A DNA stretch of 64,000 nt from Patiria pectinifera. Its lineage: Eukaryota > Echinodermata > Asteroidea > Valvatida > Asterinidae. The notes beneath the pieces were generated by a model that was not told the origin of the DNA, ran no database searches, and saw nothing but the letters and a program-made list of their open reading frames with translations. A program made the translations under genes and the position numbers. The stretch spans positions 20,252,905 through 20,316,904 of the forward strand of contig CM057134.1 in the NCBI GenBank assembly GCA_029964075.1. The letters are read 5' to 3'. This document shows, piece after piece, positions 1 to 11,045 of the stretch (positions within the stretch are counted from its first letter, which is position 1; every line of letters starts with the position of its first letter).

Positions 1-354
1 GGCGTGTTATCAACTTTAAAAGGAGCACTTCAGAGCAGATTGTGCCCCTCACGTAAATTGTCACTCACTTTGTGTGCATATATTCAGCGCAAGTCTGATG
101 TTGACAGCTTTGGCGCATAATCATGATGGCTATATTTATCATAGGCAAGGTAAAAAAAATGGCAACTGCATCAGATGTACATGTGTATTCAATTGGATAT
201 TTCAACATTTTCTCTGTAAATGTAAGACACTATCTAGTTTTCTGTGACCCAGACTTTTGAAATAATGTAAAGTTAGTAAACAATCAATGACACTTAATTT
301 TAGCAATTGTCAGATGAATTTGTACCGTACCTTTAACCCTCCTGCTATTTAAAC

Positions 355-600
355 AGTCACAGACAATCAAAATTTCATCCACTAGTCAACAGACTATGAA
401 CAGACAAAGCAGGCAAGTTGCTAGCACAGCTGGCTTATCAATCACTAGCAGTCAAAGCAAAGCTGTACATATTAAGTTACATAAACAGTCACAGCCAGTC
501 AATCCTGCTTTATGTAGACTGGGAATTCTTAACTGTTAAAAATAGTCACTTGATTGATTGTGACTGAAAGGACAACTTGGCACAGTACATGTACCATATG
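355..600. repeat. dispersed repeat, copy A
   Basis: The stretch shares long blocks with 40075-40370, in the same order and orientation: 'cagctggcttatcaatc' versus 'gagctggcttatcaatc', then 'cacagccagtcaatcctgc', then 'aacagtcacttgatt'-like endings. Short CAGTCA motifs recur inside both copies. No coding potential is seen. Two diverged copies within 40 kb indicate an interspersed repeat family of unknown class. The rest of 1-1090 is AT-rich with nothing recognisable. Confidence 0.6.
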
Positions 601-1099
601 TATATTTGCATAGGAGGGTTACGATGATATTCAATAGCAAGTACCCACTTTCTGTTTCCTTTATTGATTTGCTTGATTATTTTTAGGCGATTCATGTATA
701 GTTTGTTTTGCAAAATTTATTGCGCTTTTGCCATAAAAGCTGGTCATACTCAATGTGAATACATGTACAATCGTGATTTTGTGATGCCATGTCAAGTTTT
801 GCACAAGTTGAACACATCTCAATGCTGGGCAAGTTTTGCTGTCAATGTTTGGTAGCTGATCTGATCTGATTTGCCAATGGCATCCTGTCTGGTTTCTATA
901 CCCGTACACAATCACTATAGCTGGGCTTGCACCCACCAGACTATGTAAACCAAGATTGGTGGGTGTTGGCTAGTCCCACTAGCGAAGCACTTATGACTGA
1001 AACCCAGGAGGAATATGGGTGACTAAAACTCATCTGACACGAACAGCTCCGAACTACGTCAACTGGTCTTTTGCACAGACATTGAGGATTGGCTTAGCA

Positions 1100-1345
1100 A
1101 CGTGTAATTCTGAAGTCATCATCCACAAACCATCCAATCAGCTTGCACCATTGATTGGCATGATTGGGGGCATTATATTCACTGGTGAGTTAGCTCACGT
1201 TTTCCCGCTTCAATTGCCGATACCTCCAAGTCAGCTTCATTGTTTTTGGTTACATCAGGATTGGATTGGCGGCCAATCAGGATGCAGTTCTGAAGTCATC
1301 ATCCACAAATTGTCCAATCAGCTTGCACCATTGATTGACTGCATT
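1100..1345 (+). repeat. direct duplication
   Basis: Two copies of a roughly 60-bp segment ('tctgaagtcatcatccaca' followed by 'ccaatcagcttgcaccattg') lie about 180 bp apart, starting near 1110 and 1291. A 124-codon open frame crosses both copies (1019-1393), but its translation looks like random sequence and I do not consider it a gene. Confidence 0.6.
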
Positions 1346-1564
1346 ATCCTCCGTGACAGGTTGGCTCACTTCTACTCTTCAGTTGCTGACTGATATAGCT
1401 CAGCTTCATTGTTTGTGGTGAGGTACCGATATTTGGAAGGATAATGACCAACTACATGTAAGGCTTTTTGAACGATGACGTCTCACCCAACCATGTCCCT
1501 ATCAAAACGGGTCCACCGTAAGTGGATTTTCTACTCGGGTACAGACTTTCCACCCTAGCCCAGA

Positions 1565-2015
1565 CGGTTACAGCCCGATTGTCTGAAGGTTTGATAGTCC
1601 GGAGGTTCGTTAGTAAGAAGGTTCCTTATAGTCAGAAGGGTCGTTAGTCCGAAGGATCAATAGTCTGAAGGTTCAATAGTCTGAAGGTTCGAAAGTCTGA
1701 AGAACCCATTAGTCCGAAAATAGAATAAGATTAAATAATCCGAAGGCTCAATAGTCCGAATCGACAATAAGGTTCGCTAGCACAGCATTAATTATCAATT
1801 TGGACTACCGAACCTTCGGATAAATGAACCTTTGGATTATCGAACCTTCGGACTACCGAACCTTCAGACTATCGCATCAAATGTTCGGATTAACAAACCT
1901 TATTTCATTTTCAGACTAACGAACCACTGGTAATGGGAAATGTGTGCGTTCAGACTACATGTATAAAACCTTCGGATCAATACCTTCGGACTATCGAAAC
2001 CTTTGGACTATCGGG
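1565..2015. repeat. foldback of short tandem repeats
   Basis: The left half is a degenerate array of about 15-17-bp units (GAAGGTTCGATAGTCC type). The right half is the same unit in reverse complement (GGACTACCGAACCTTC type). The polarity changes near 1795, so the region can fold into a long imperfect hairpin. This is a foldback-type element or an inverted satellite. No open frame is of interest. Confidence 0.75.
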
Positions 2016-3216
2016 CGGACCCCGCCCAGACCAGGGTTGGATTTTACCAATGTAGAAGCCGTGTTGGATTTGTGCCAGCATGAAGGACGATTTTGGGTAG
2101 TATGAATGTGAAAGGCACTGTAGTCTGGTAATCAGATGATGGTTATGGCCATTTGTTCACAAAATGGAGAAGAGGATAAAACCAGTTTATCATGGATTGA
2201 TACTGCGAATCTGTGATACAAGCATGCTGCTATACAGCATCACAAAATGGAAATCTTGTATTTGTCCAAAATAAAAACCATTTCTACTGTAAATGAATGA
2301 AATGTGAAGAACACTGCCAATGTACAATACAGTCATATGTGACCGTATAAAGTACACTAGCACAAGGTTATGGGCTCCGTGCGCCAACAAATGAGGGCGC
2401 ATTTTTACCACTTTTGAGAGCCTTGGATGGGACATCGCGTGTGTGTACTGTACTGGTTCGCGCGCCAAGTACCGGGTACGCACGACTTATTTATCCTCAA
2501 TATGCACAAAGCTAAGCCATTGCATCGGCGCGTGAATACGTTCGAATGTAACGTGCGATGGTCTCCCAGACTAATCCCTGCCCCCAATAACTTTGGATCA
2601 TTCGAAATATGCAGTGGATGGACCGGGAACCAGTCTACATGTACGTCTCCACCAACTCTCCTTTTCTGGCCACTGAAGGGGTACTTGTGCACGGAGCCCA
2701 TAGCAAGGATGAGCCCTATTTGCAAACCTTTGAGATCATGGCCAATATATTGGGCTGTGCTGAATATAACACCAAATATTTGAATGTTCCATCATCAGAA
2801 ATATACGAATAGAAATTTTGATTGAAATATTTGAAAAATGTGAGCAGTATCAAGATGATGAAAAAATGTCCATGATGATAATTTAATTGCTTAGGTTGCA
2901 TGATTTTGTTCGTCAATATCACATGATTGGCGGCCAGTTTTGGTTGGTGAACGTTAAACTCGATCAGGACATTTCGAATATTTGAATATTCAATCAAGTC
3001 CAAGTTGGAATAATAGAATATTTAATCAATTTAGAATGCACAGCTCTACAACAACAACAAAAAATACAAAAATAATCAGCTTTCAAATTGTATCTTCTCT
3101 ACCCTATCTGTTGAACGTATATTTGAAGAGGCACATTATGATCAGTAGTTTAACTGGTACGCACAATGTACTGTACATGTATGTGTGTAAACTCTAGCAA
3201 CTTAACAAAGACTCAC
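2016..3216. other. non-coding, nothing recognised
   Basis: The overlapping open frames on both strands here (for example 2427-2783 plus and 2405-2725 minus) have no recognisable domain and mutually shadow each other. The sequence is AT-rich intergenic or intronic host DNA. If the minus-strand exon at 3217-3318 is real, this would be its downstream intron. Confidence 0.4.
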
Positions 3217-3318
3217 CCATTGTAGGCAGCCTTGACTGGTATCTGGGGTACCTCCTCCTCTCCCATGTTCATTCCCGGCATAGGGCTCTGACTACTCCAA
3301 TCTCACAGCACAAGTGAT
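3217..3318 (-). CDS. candidate first coding exon (aPKC PB1-like start)
   Basis: Read on the minus strand, a good acceptor (ttttgcag) is followed by a short leader, an ATG at 3272-3270, 18 codons, and a strong donor (gtgagt) at 3216-3211. The peptide is MNMGEEEVPQIPVKAAYNG, with the last codon split (phase 2). The VKAAYNG ending resembles the first beta strand of PB1 domains, especially the N-terminus of atypical protein kinase C, where a short variable leader precedes R/L-VKA-Y-x-G-D-I. That identity is from memory of the family and rests on very few residues. The next exon should lie to the left (lower coordinates), but I could not recognise it. It could also be a chance open segment between splice-like signals. 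Confidence 0.4.
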
Positions 3319-4046
3319 CTGCAAAACAGTATTCAAAGTTTGAAAATGTTTATTCAATTTTCCAAATGTCAAAACTCACAACGAAGCAAATGATGACCCA
3401 TGTACTCGACATCATTCCCATTCATGGATGTTGATCGACGCGTATGTAACGTACAGAAATTCACAGCTGCATGACTGTCCGACAACCCACTGAGATCCAG
3501 CAAATGATCACTCAACGCAAAGCGCACTCAAAAGTCAACTTCTAGACATTCCAAAATGCCTCTTAGTATGGCTACCGGGCGAAACATTCTTAGCGTGTTA
3601 AGAATAAGAACTACCAGTACATGATGATGAAGAGCTGAACAGTATCGAAGATGCGACACGCATCCATGTTTAAACAAATACACAAAATGTACATGCACAA
3701 GAACGACGAACGCGAGGGTACAGCATGATGATAAGTACCCACATTCATGCACAAATATTTGTCCATGTAATGTTATGTACATTCCATTAAAGTTAACAAC
3801 TGGTATACATTTAAAGGTAGACTATGCGCATACCTGCTCACACATACCACTTAATTGATGGCTACAGGCCGAGCAAGGTGACATGCATGCACTTTCAACT
3901 ACCTGTACATGTAAACACACAGTAAGCATGCACACCATTTCATGAAGATCTGGACAGGTCTGCATATCCAACGTTTAATGAACTGGAAAATCTTGCCAAC
4001 TGCTAAGTTAAGTCTGCCAGTGCTCACATGTCAACTGCACTTTAAC
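3319..4046. other. non-coding, nothing recognised
   Basis: AT-rich DNA with scattered ACATGT motifs and no convincing exon. If the minus-strand exon at 3217-3318 is real, the upstream part of its gene (5' UTR or promoter) would lie here. Confidence 0.3.
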
Positions 4047-4514
4047 TTAAAGGGAATATATTTACAACTTTTGCTTTTGCTGTTATTTTTTGCTGGAAAA
4101 ACCAACAAAAACAATCATGTTCCTGTAGTCTGGTTCCCTGACCCTCAGGATGAAATGGAGCAATTTACAGACATCGGGGAATTGTAAGGTCAGGGAACCA
4201 GTCTAGCTGGCTTGAACCCGTTCATGTGTAATCGAGTGCAAACAAAATTCATGCTAACTAAATATGGTAAATGGGGGCAGTACTTGAAGAAAAAAACCAG
4301 TTTTTTCCAATGCTGGTTGGCCGATCAACATTGGAAATTGATACACAAAAATACCATCACACCACAAATGTCAGCACAAATGTCAGCACACCAGGTGCCA
4401 TGATTTTACAGGATGCTTTTATAGACTGTCATTCACTAACAGTGCAGTAAGGAATTTCATAATAATTTGGTACTTTCTTTTTTGATGTTTGCAAATGTTG
4501 TATATTCCCTTTAA
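4047..4514 (+). mobile_element. TTAA-flanked MITE, copy 1
   Basis: The element 4051-4510 is bordered on both sides by TTAA and has short inverted ends (AGGGAATATA ... TATATTCCCT). Inside are two internal inverted repeats shared by all copies: TCTGGTTCCCTGACC ... GGTCAGGGAACCAG, and a hairpin near 4308-4335 (ccaatgctggttgg ...). It encodes no protein. The TTAA target points to piggyBac or Kolobok type mobilisation. Related copies are at 17415, 19240, 28955 and 61107. Confidence 0.8.
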
Positions 4515-5404
4515 TACGTTGCCAGAAGGAGACATTCTATTAGTATTACCATGCATAGCAACCTTGACTTAGTTTGTAACTTGAGACCAGTAAACTAAAA
4601 TAGCGCCCTCTCTTGACAAGAATCACAAGGGTTTGATATTTTTCCAGACAGTGGACTGACTGGAATAGCAGATCATAGATGACACTTTTTGAACACTTTT
4701 GAGAGCTCAGTGGATAGGACACACCAAGTGTGCGTACTGCGCACAAATATGATGCGAAGTAGATTGGGGCATAGCGTTCGGGTGCCTTACAAAAAATGTG
4801 ATATTGATAACAAGAAAAGAAAAGGGCAAACAGATCCTCGAATCATATGCTTACGAAACTACTGACCGGAAAAACTAACAATTCCAAATGTTATTTGCCT
4901 GTTAAAATGGGGCAAATTGCTTGACCTCTGGTTTTGGTTGCTTACAGCTTTTTGAGAACTGCTCATCATGCAGACAATTTATGCGCAAGATTTAATATTA
5001 TTCACGCAGAGTTTTATGCAGTGCATGGGTGCTCTTGGGTTTTTTTTTTTTCAGTGCAATTCTTTGGGTGTGTGTATCTGTGTTTTGTTTGTTTTTACTG
5101 AATGGTCCATGATTATTTTTTATAGTATATTTTAAGTGTTTTTATGTACCCATATTTTACTTTTTACTATTTTTAGTGTTTTCTGTAATTGTAGTTTTAA
5201 ATGAATTGTTCTGTATAATTGCTGGGCACATCTGGAAAACAGTGTACCACTGAGAGGTTTCCCCAGGGTAAATAAGAAATAAATAAAATAAATAAATAAA
5301 ATAATAAATGTCTTGCGCTGCAAATTTGTAGCCCATCCCCCACAATGCACTGTGCATTGTGAATCGCCCAAATCGGCCGGGACAGCCCACGAAAGTCCCT
5401 CGAC
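4515..5404. other. non-coding, nothing recognised
   Basis: AT-rich with poly-T tracts and short AAATAA runs around 5275-5310. Three overlapping minus-strand open frames at 5132-5427 are low-complexity and not credible genes. Confidence 0.4.
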
Positions 5405-5590
5405 CCCTTGTTTATCATACATAACACATTTTTCTGGATGTCATCTTTGGTGATTAGGTAGGTCTATGTCTACTCTATCTACATTTTGTATGATGGGGAT
5501 AACAATTATTAAACCTTTTAAGTATGGTAATTACAGCCCAAGGAAACTCAAAAGGTACATCAAAAATGTAACGTAACTGTGGAATTGCCC
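5405..5590 (+). repeat. half copy of the long palindromic element
   Basis: About 180 bp matches one arm of the palindrome at 39648-40071. Shared blocks are 'tatcatacata', 'tctggatgtcatctttggtg', 'ttaggtaggtct', 'attaaaccttt' and 'cccaaggaaactcaaaag', ending in 'aaaatgtaacgt'. Only one arm is present, so this is a truncated copy. Confidence 0.75.
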
Positions 5591-5591
5591 C

Positions 5592-5705
5592 AATCCACAT
5601 GTTGGCCCAGGTGGGAATCGGGCCCAGGTGCGAATCGAACCCAGGTCACAGCGGTTGAAGGCGAGGAAAGTACCGCTATGCCCACTCAACTCCCCCATAG
5701 ACATC
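5592..5705 (-). repeat. tRNA-derived SINE fragment
   Basis: On the minus strand, a box A-like segment (gggcatagcggtact) is followed about 45 bp later by a box B match (ggttcgattcg), the spacing of an internal RNA polymerase III promoter. No complete tRNA cloverleaf or intact tail is seen. Similar tRNA-like heads occur elsewhere in the window. Confidence 0.45.
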
Positions 5706-5770
5706 CACTTCATAACTTGTCACTCTACTGTGATATATCCGTAATATGCCGAGAGAAAAAAATTGTGTGT

Positions 5771-6125
5771 TTAGGCCAAAAAAAAAAATATTCGGTCTCT
5801 GGTCAGACCGAAGTTCCGGAATTGACGCGGCCACGCGTTTTTTTTTTCTTTTTTTTTTTTTCTTCAAGCTTGGATTGTACAGACAAGGTGGGTACTAGTT
5901 TGCTTTTTTGGTGTCCTCATGTACATTGGTGTCCTCCATTATTTGCCTTGGTGCAATTTCCCATTCCTTGGTGCTCTTAGGTAAAAAAAATTGAGGAGGT
6001 GCGGAAAAAGAGGGCGCTGTTGGAGCTACCGCGGAACATTTTGGAAAAAAAAAAAGATCGACGCGCATGATTAATATCGACGCGTGCACTGACCAGAGAC
6101 CGACTTATTATTTTTTTTGGCCTTA
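5771..6125. mobile_element. TIR MITE with TTA duplication
   Basis: The ends are inverted repeats (GGCCAAAAAAAA ... TCGGTCTCTGGTCAG and its complement) at 5774 and 6122. They are flanked by TTA on both sides, a 3-bp duplication typical of PIF/Harbinger. Internal poly-T/poly-A tracts and 'ttggtgtcctc'-type phrases occur. It is non-coding. Confidence 0.7.
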
Positions 6126-8767
6126 CAGTACTTAACACCGTTTAAATTATCCACTGGCAGGAAGGTCCATGTCGGTTGGAAAATAATATTATTTTGTAAT
6201 TTTTTTTAAAGGTTTGTCAGTCGGTCGTTTACTAATACAGTGTCGTTTACTAATACAGTTACTGTTATCTGTTTAATTTTAAAACCAGTTTAATTGTTGG
6301 GTTTAATTAACCAGTTACAAACTAGTATAGGGTAGTTTATTTATCTCAACATATACTTTATTTTGATTTCTCTCCCAAACTTGGCAATAAAAAGTTTGTG
6401 GTCGGCAATTTTGCCTAAGCAAATCCACGGAGGTCAGGTTACTTAGTGTACACACAGCTCAGCGGTGCTTATTTCACATAATAGAACACAGCATGGGAAC
6501 AGCCACTTTTATTAGTGGACTTTGTCCTCACCTGCCTACACACAGACTAGACAGGGAAATACACAATAGAAATTCCTAACCGGCATGTAATGATGACTCA
6601 CAGGTAAATGCTAGTATTACAGGTACATGTATACACAATAGGGTAGTGTCCGCCGTTGCAAAATTCAGGTTCAGAGAATATAAAATACAGTGTATAAAAA
6701 AAAAAAACCATGGCGGTTTTGCGCTTTTATACTGTACAATGTACATGTAGCATGGGTGAAAGTCAAGTACTGGTATACATGTATGACAAGCATTAATTTC
6801 ATAAACTACATTGTTTTGTATACTAGGAGTGTGCATTTAGGCCTACAGGTAGTTTGAGAACCGCATATCGGTACCTGATTTAAAAAAAAAACCACAGTAA
6901 TATCTTGGAAGTTGCTCTTCAGCACGATAATACTACCACATCGGTGCATCAATACAGTACAAGTTTGTACAGCAAGCTTTACGGCTTTACAGTGTAAACT
7001 GCAACTTTCGCGAGCGTCATCAATGTAGCCTGGTTTTCACTGTGAAAAATTCCCACAAATGACATTCAAAATCTTTCATTTTCACTGTCTCAGAAGTCAC
7101 TAAGTAACTGATAAATTTGGTTACGGGTACCTGATCCCATAATCTGGAAAAGATTCTGATGCACAGCCCAAAAATATCACTCAGAAAATTCTTCATGTCT
7201 TTAATTTAAGTTTGTTTTTTTTCCCACGAAAAGTTAGAAATCACCTTGATACAATTATTTTCTATACTCAACAACAATTTCAGCGGCAACATGTAATAAT
7301 ATAAACAGAAAATAATTCAGTGTATACATACCGGTATGTACATCAAAGTGATGTATTTGTTGAAATTGTGATTTTTTAAAAATAAAAATTAGCAGTACAA
7401 ACATTAGCAATCTCAGGATGGTTTTCAAAATGGACATTTTAACTGAGCAAAGTCTGAGAGTGGTCAAAATACTTTGTGAAAACTTTTTATTTACATGTAC
7501 AACTACCAGTACAAGTGAATGTCAAAATATTTTGGAAATTTGGATATATAAGTATATATCGGTATCTTATGAGAACTGATGTAATCATCTTGGTAAATAA
7601 TAAAAGCCTTTAATTGTAAGCAAACAGTCCATTTCAAACATTCAATTGGTAAAATGTGCCTCTTTATTTTTCGTCCCAAAGCTGCCCAATTGCAATAATG
7701 GCCGTTTTGTGCAATCAAAAATCAACAGGCAAATTTCACCAGAAGGGGAAAAGCAAGAGTTGTGATTTTTGTGACGAAAAAGTGAGTGCTTGGGTGAGTG
7801 AACCTGTATGCGGAATATCAGGCCGAATGATTCCGATGAAAAAACAAAACTTTTTCAGTAACTTTTTGTACATACACCAGTGCATGTGTACATTGTGTAT
7901 GGCTCGCAGGTCGACATCGGTAACTACGCAAAGCTTTTTCGTGCTTTGAAGATGGCCGACATTGAGCGAGTGACATCGATGCCAGTGGATGAACTTATAA
8001 AGCGTGGAAATCATTGTCGAAAATAAATGTAAACCTATAGGCCCTACTCAAATTTCGCTGTTTGACGTATGATCGCTATAAAACGGAGTCTATGGCGGCG
8101 ACTTCTGTTCCGGGTCGCGTTGCGATGTTGACTTTTACCCACAATGCAGCGCGATTTTCTCTGGATTTGAGCCCTCTAGCAATAGTTTAGCAATGTTGTG
8201 AATTTTCACGAACATCCAGCTCAAAAAGTTGCCAAAATCACGGCAAAGACTTGACAAACAATAGCTTTTAAAGCACCCACTGGCTTCAATGGTACTCACA
8301 ACTATTTTTTGAGCTGCAAATCGATGGAATTTGCAGTTTCACGGTGCACCACACTGCCTGCCCGAAATGTTTGTAATTCACACGATCACATGACATGTAG
8401 AAAGGATGCATGATTAACTGTTTCATGTCTACATTGCTGACGATTGTCCGTGCGCTAGCACCTGTAGCCACAGTGCGTCTTGTACATGGATGATGTATCC
8501 TCGAGTCACCATAATTGACGCAGATAACGCTTGAAAAGCGCGCGCGTTGTCCAACGCAAATTGAATGCGAGTGCGTCAAAACATATCCTCGTCATTTTAG
8601 GGGGTCTGACGATACATTTGTACCATTTCAGTCGTTGATGCATGCTGATGCCGTAGAACTCAGACTTTTTTGTTTCGAATTTTGACTCTGGTCGGTCGTA
8701 CTAGCGCCCCAGTTACTGGGTCTAATTCAGAATTAGATTCATGTTTTGCCATAAATTTATTTAAGCT
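6126..8767. other. non-coding, nothing recognised
   Basis: No domain-bearing frame and no supported exon. There are several poly-A/T tracts and ACATGT motifs. A CpG-richer patch at about 8030-8570 might be a promoter or first exon of a host gene, but nothing confirms it. Confidence 0.35.
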
Positions 8768-9310
8768 AATGGATATATTGCCGGAGGTAATGTCGGCAAG
8801 CTAATGTTTACTAAAGGTTTGCCGGCAGCAATCCATATCAACAGAGGGCGCTGTACTCTCTCAGATAGGGCTGAATTCCCACCAACGGTTGTGTAGAATA
8901 CTTGGTCTAGTGGATAAGCAACGGATCTCATGAGTGGGAAGACCCGGGTTCAATCCCGATCCCCGCTGGCGACATTTCTAAGGTTTTTTCCCCATCCCCA
9001 AAAAATAAGAATACTCTTCTTTTATTATTTTAACATACATGTGTCAAACATTTTATTGCAGGGTATTACATTTTCTTTTTCAGATTTGTGGCTCTGGAGG
9101 ATTTTTTTTAAAGGGAAATAAAGTCCGAAATTGTAAAATGGTCTGATTCCCATCTTGTCAATACGAAGTTACAACGATAATGTTGGCATGGAGCCAGACT
9201 AAAATTTGTCACCGGAAAATGGTACAAAAAAATAGTAACTGCGCATGTTCAGTGCATATCCGGCAAGCTAACGTTTACTAAAGGTTTGCCGTCTCCGGCA
9301 AAATATCCAC
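8768..9310. repeat. paired CGGCAA...TTGCCG hairpin repeats
   Basis: Two near-identical stem-loops (cggcaagctaa, then tttactaaaggtttgccg) lie at 8793-8825 and 9260-9291, each near a 'ggatat' or 'atatcc' phrase. They may mark the two ends of one small element, but no target duplication was identified. Confidence 0.4.
8895..8990 (+). repeat. tRNA-like SINE head
   Basis: 'tggtctagtggataagc' fits a polymerase III box A and 'gggttcaatccc' fits box B about 35 bp downstream, as in a tRNA-derived SINE. The flanks do not form an acceptor stem, so it is not called a functional tRNA gene. Confidence 0.5.
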
Positions 9311-9429
9311 TGCCTATATTTAAAGATTCATAACATTGATTTACTCAACTTTGTTGGTTGCTTTTGTTTGAAGTGCATTAAATTAAACGTCTGAACGTGG
9401 TGGTTATTTTACACAGCAGCCGTAACGCA

Positions 9430-11045
9430 ATTTTCAACTGCTATCATTACAGCATTGTAAAAACACCATTGCGAATTTTATAACTGCCCTTGTGCGCAAT
9501 CATAAGAATGCGCATGCACATTCTTATGATAGCGCAACTGGATCCTTGCGCAATTTTCGCAAAAAAACCCTCTTCCAGATTGAGTCTTGTCGCTGCCGAG
9601 CACTGGCTGCGCTTGGCAAGTCTAGCTGCATCCTCGTTCACTGATTCTTAACAATTATACTGTTGCAACACAAGGTCCCTTACCTAGGAAAAGATTTAAT
9701 GATGAAAAGTAGAGTGGGCATATGAAAGTATGCACATATTCAGGGGACCAGGAAAAAATAAGAGACATAATAATTGTCAGTGTAGTGGCAAGAATTCTGA
9801 TTTTTGGGATAACAAAAGCGGGGATGGGGGGGGGGGTGTAAGAATAAAGAATGTGAAGAATGAGAATGAATACTATGACATCCAATATCGCTAATGCTAT
9901 TTGCCACTTAAATTGATATTGAGCAATTGAGCAATTTCGGCAGCTTCTGGACATCGGTTTTTTCGTGACATGCATATGATACATACAGCCTTTACCATGT
10001 TTACAGGGACTTGTAACTTGTCTAGCCTAAACAAAGCACTTCCCAGACTAGTTCCCAGTCCTCCGTTATTACAAAACTTCCCATAGTGGGCAGAAAAAAG
10101 CAATAATAACAGGTTTAATTTGATTCAAATTATCGTAGTTATACGAGTACAGAAGCATAGATCATTTTCTTTCCTCGTTATATGAATTATTTCCCCTTTA
10201 ACCCTAACCCACCTCACTCCTCCAAAATCATCCTGGCGGTTTTGGAGGATTCTAGAGGATTGAGGATGAATGGTGATTGAATCAAATGAGGATTCTGGAG
10301 GATTGAGGATGAATGGTGATTGAAGCACATGAGGATTTTGGAGGATTGAGGATGAATGGTGATTGAAGCACAAGAGGATTTTTGAGGATTGAGGATGAAT
10401 GCATTTTGAGGCAGGACTGTCTGATGATTTTGAAGGATTTGGCGTTGGTTATTCTTCATTTAAACACGAGTGCAAAGTTTTGGGATGAGGAGGATTTTGG
10501 AGGATTGAGGATGAATGCATTTTGAGGCAGGACTGTCTGACAATTTTGAAAAATTTAGGCCGAGTTGCAAAATTGTGGAGGATTTTGGAGGATTGAGGAT
10601 GGTTGTAAGCAACAAGGGCCTAGGGGGTTAGGATTAACTGCTAGGCCTATACACATTTCATTTAACATAATTATGCCGTGCAATGTTTGTTAATAAGATT
10701 GCGCAAAATTCATAAAGGCAAGATTACCATATGCGAAGTTCACTAATTTTCCTCTGTATTGACTAACAAGCCCCCAGATAGCAATTTCATGTCATCAAAG
10801 TCAATTTGAGCAGTGAGAAAATACAAGCATTTTCTTAGAAAACACTTAGAATTTTTTAGTCCACTCTCATAGGGTTTGTACACATAGTGTTGAGTGAACT
10901 TCGTATATGGAAATCTTTCCTTCATAAATTGCGCACATGATATTCATGATATTCCCACGGCAATCTTAAGAATGAGCGCTCATTCTTCAGATTGCGTGCT
11001 CATTCTTAAGAATGCGCGCTCATTCTGAAGATTGCGTGATTTGCA
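9430..11045. other. non-coding with short palindromes
   Basis: Short inverted repeats built on AGAATGnGC / GCnCATTCT occur at about 9500-9530 and 10965-11035. The latter holds four alternating copies of 'attcttaagaatg'-like units with 'gattgcg'. A minisatellite is listed separately. No gene is seen. Confidence 0.4.
10235..10600 (+). repeat. GGAGGATTGAGGAT minisatellite
   Basis: Units of about 43-45 bp containing 'ttttggaggattgaggatg' repeat at least six times. The first three units are regular ('aatggtgattgaa' spacer); the rest are diverged, with 'ttttgaggcaggactgtct' spacers. Minus-strand open frames across it simply translate the repeat. Confidence 0.85.

Noticed and set aside
8895..8990. 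Functional tRNA gene
   Set aside because: Box A and B are present but no acceptor stem or complete cloverleaf; treated as a SINE head. The same applies to 5592-5705, 17921-18186 and 22922-23000.
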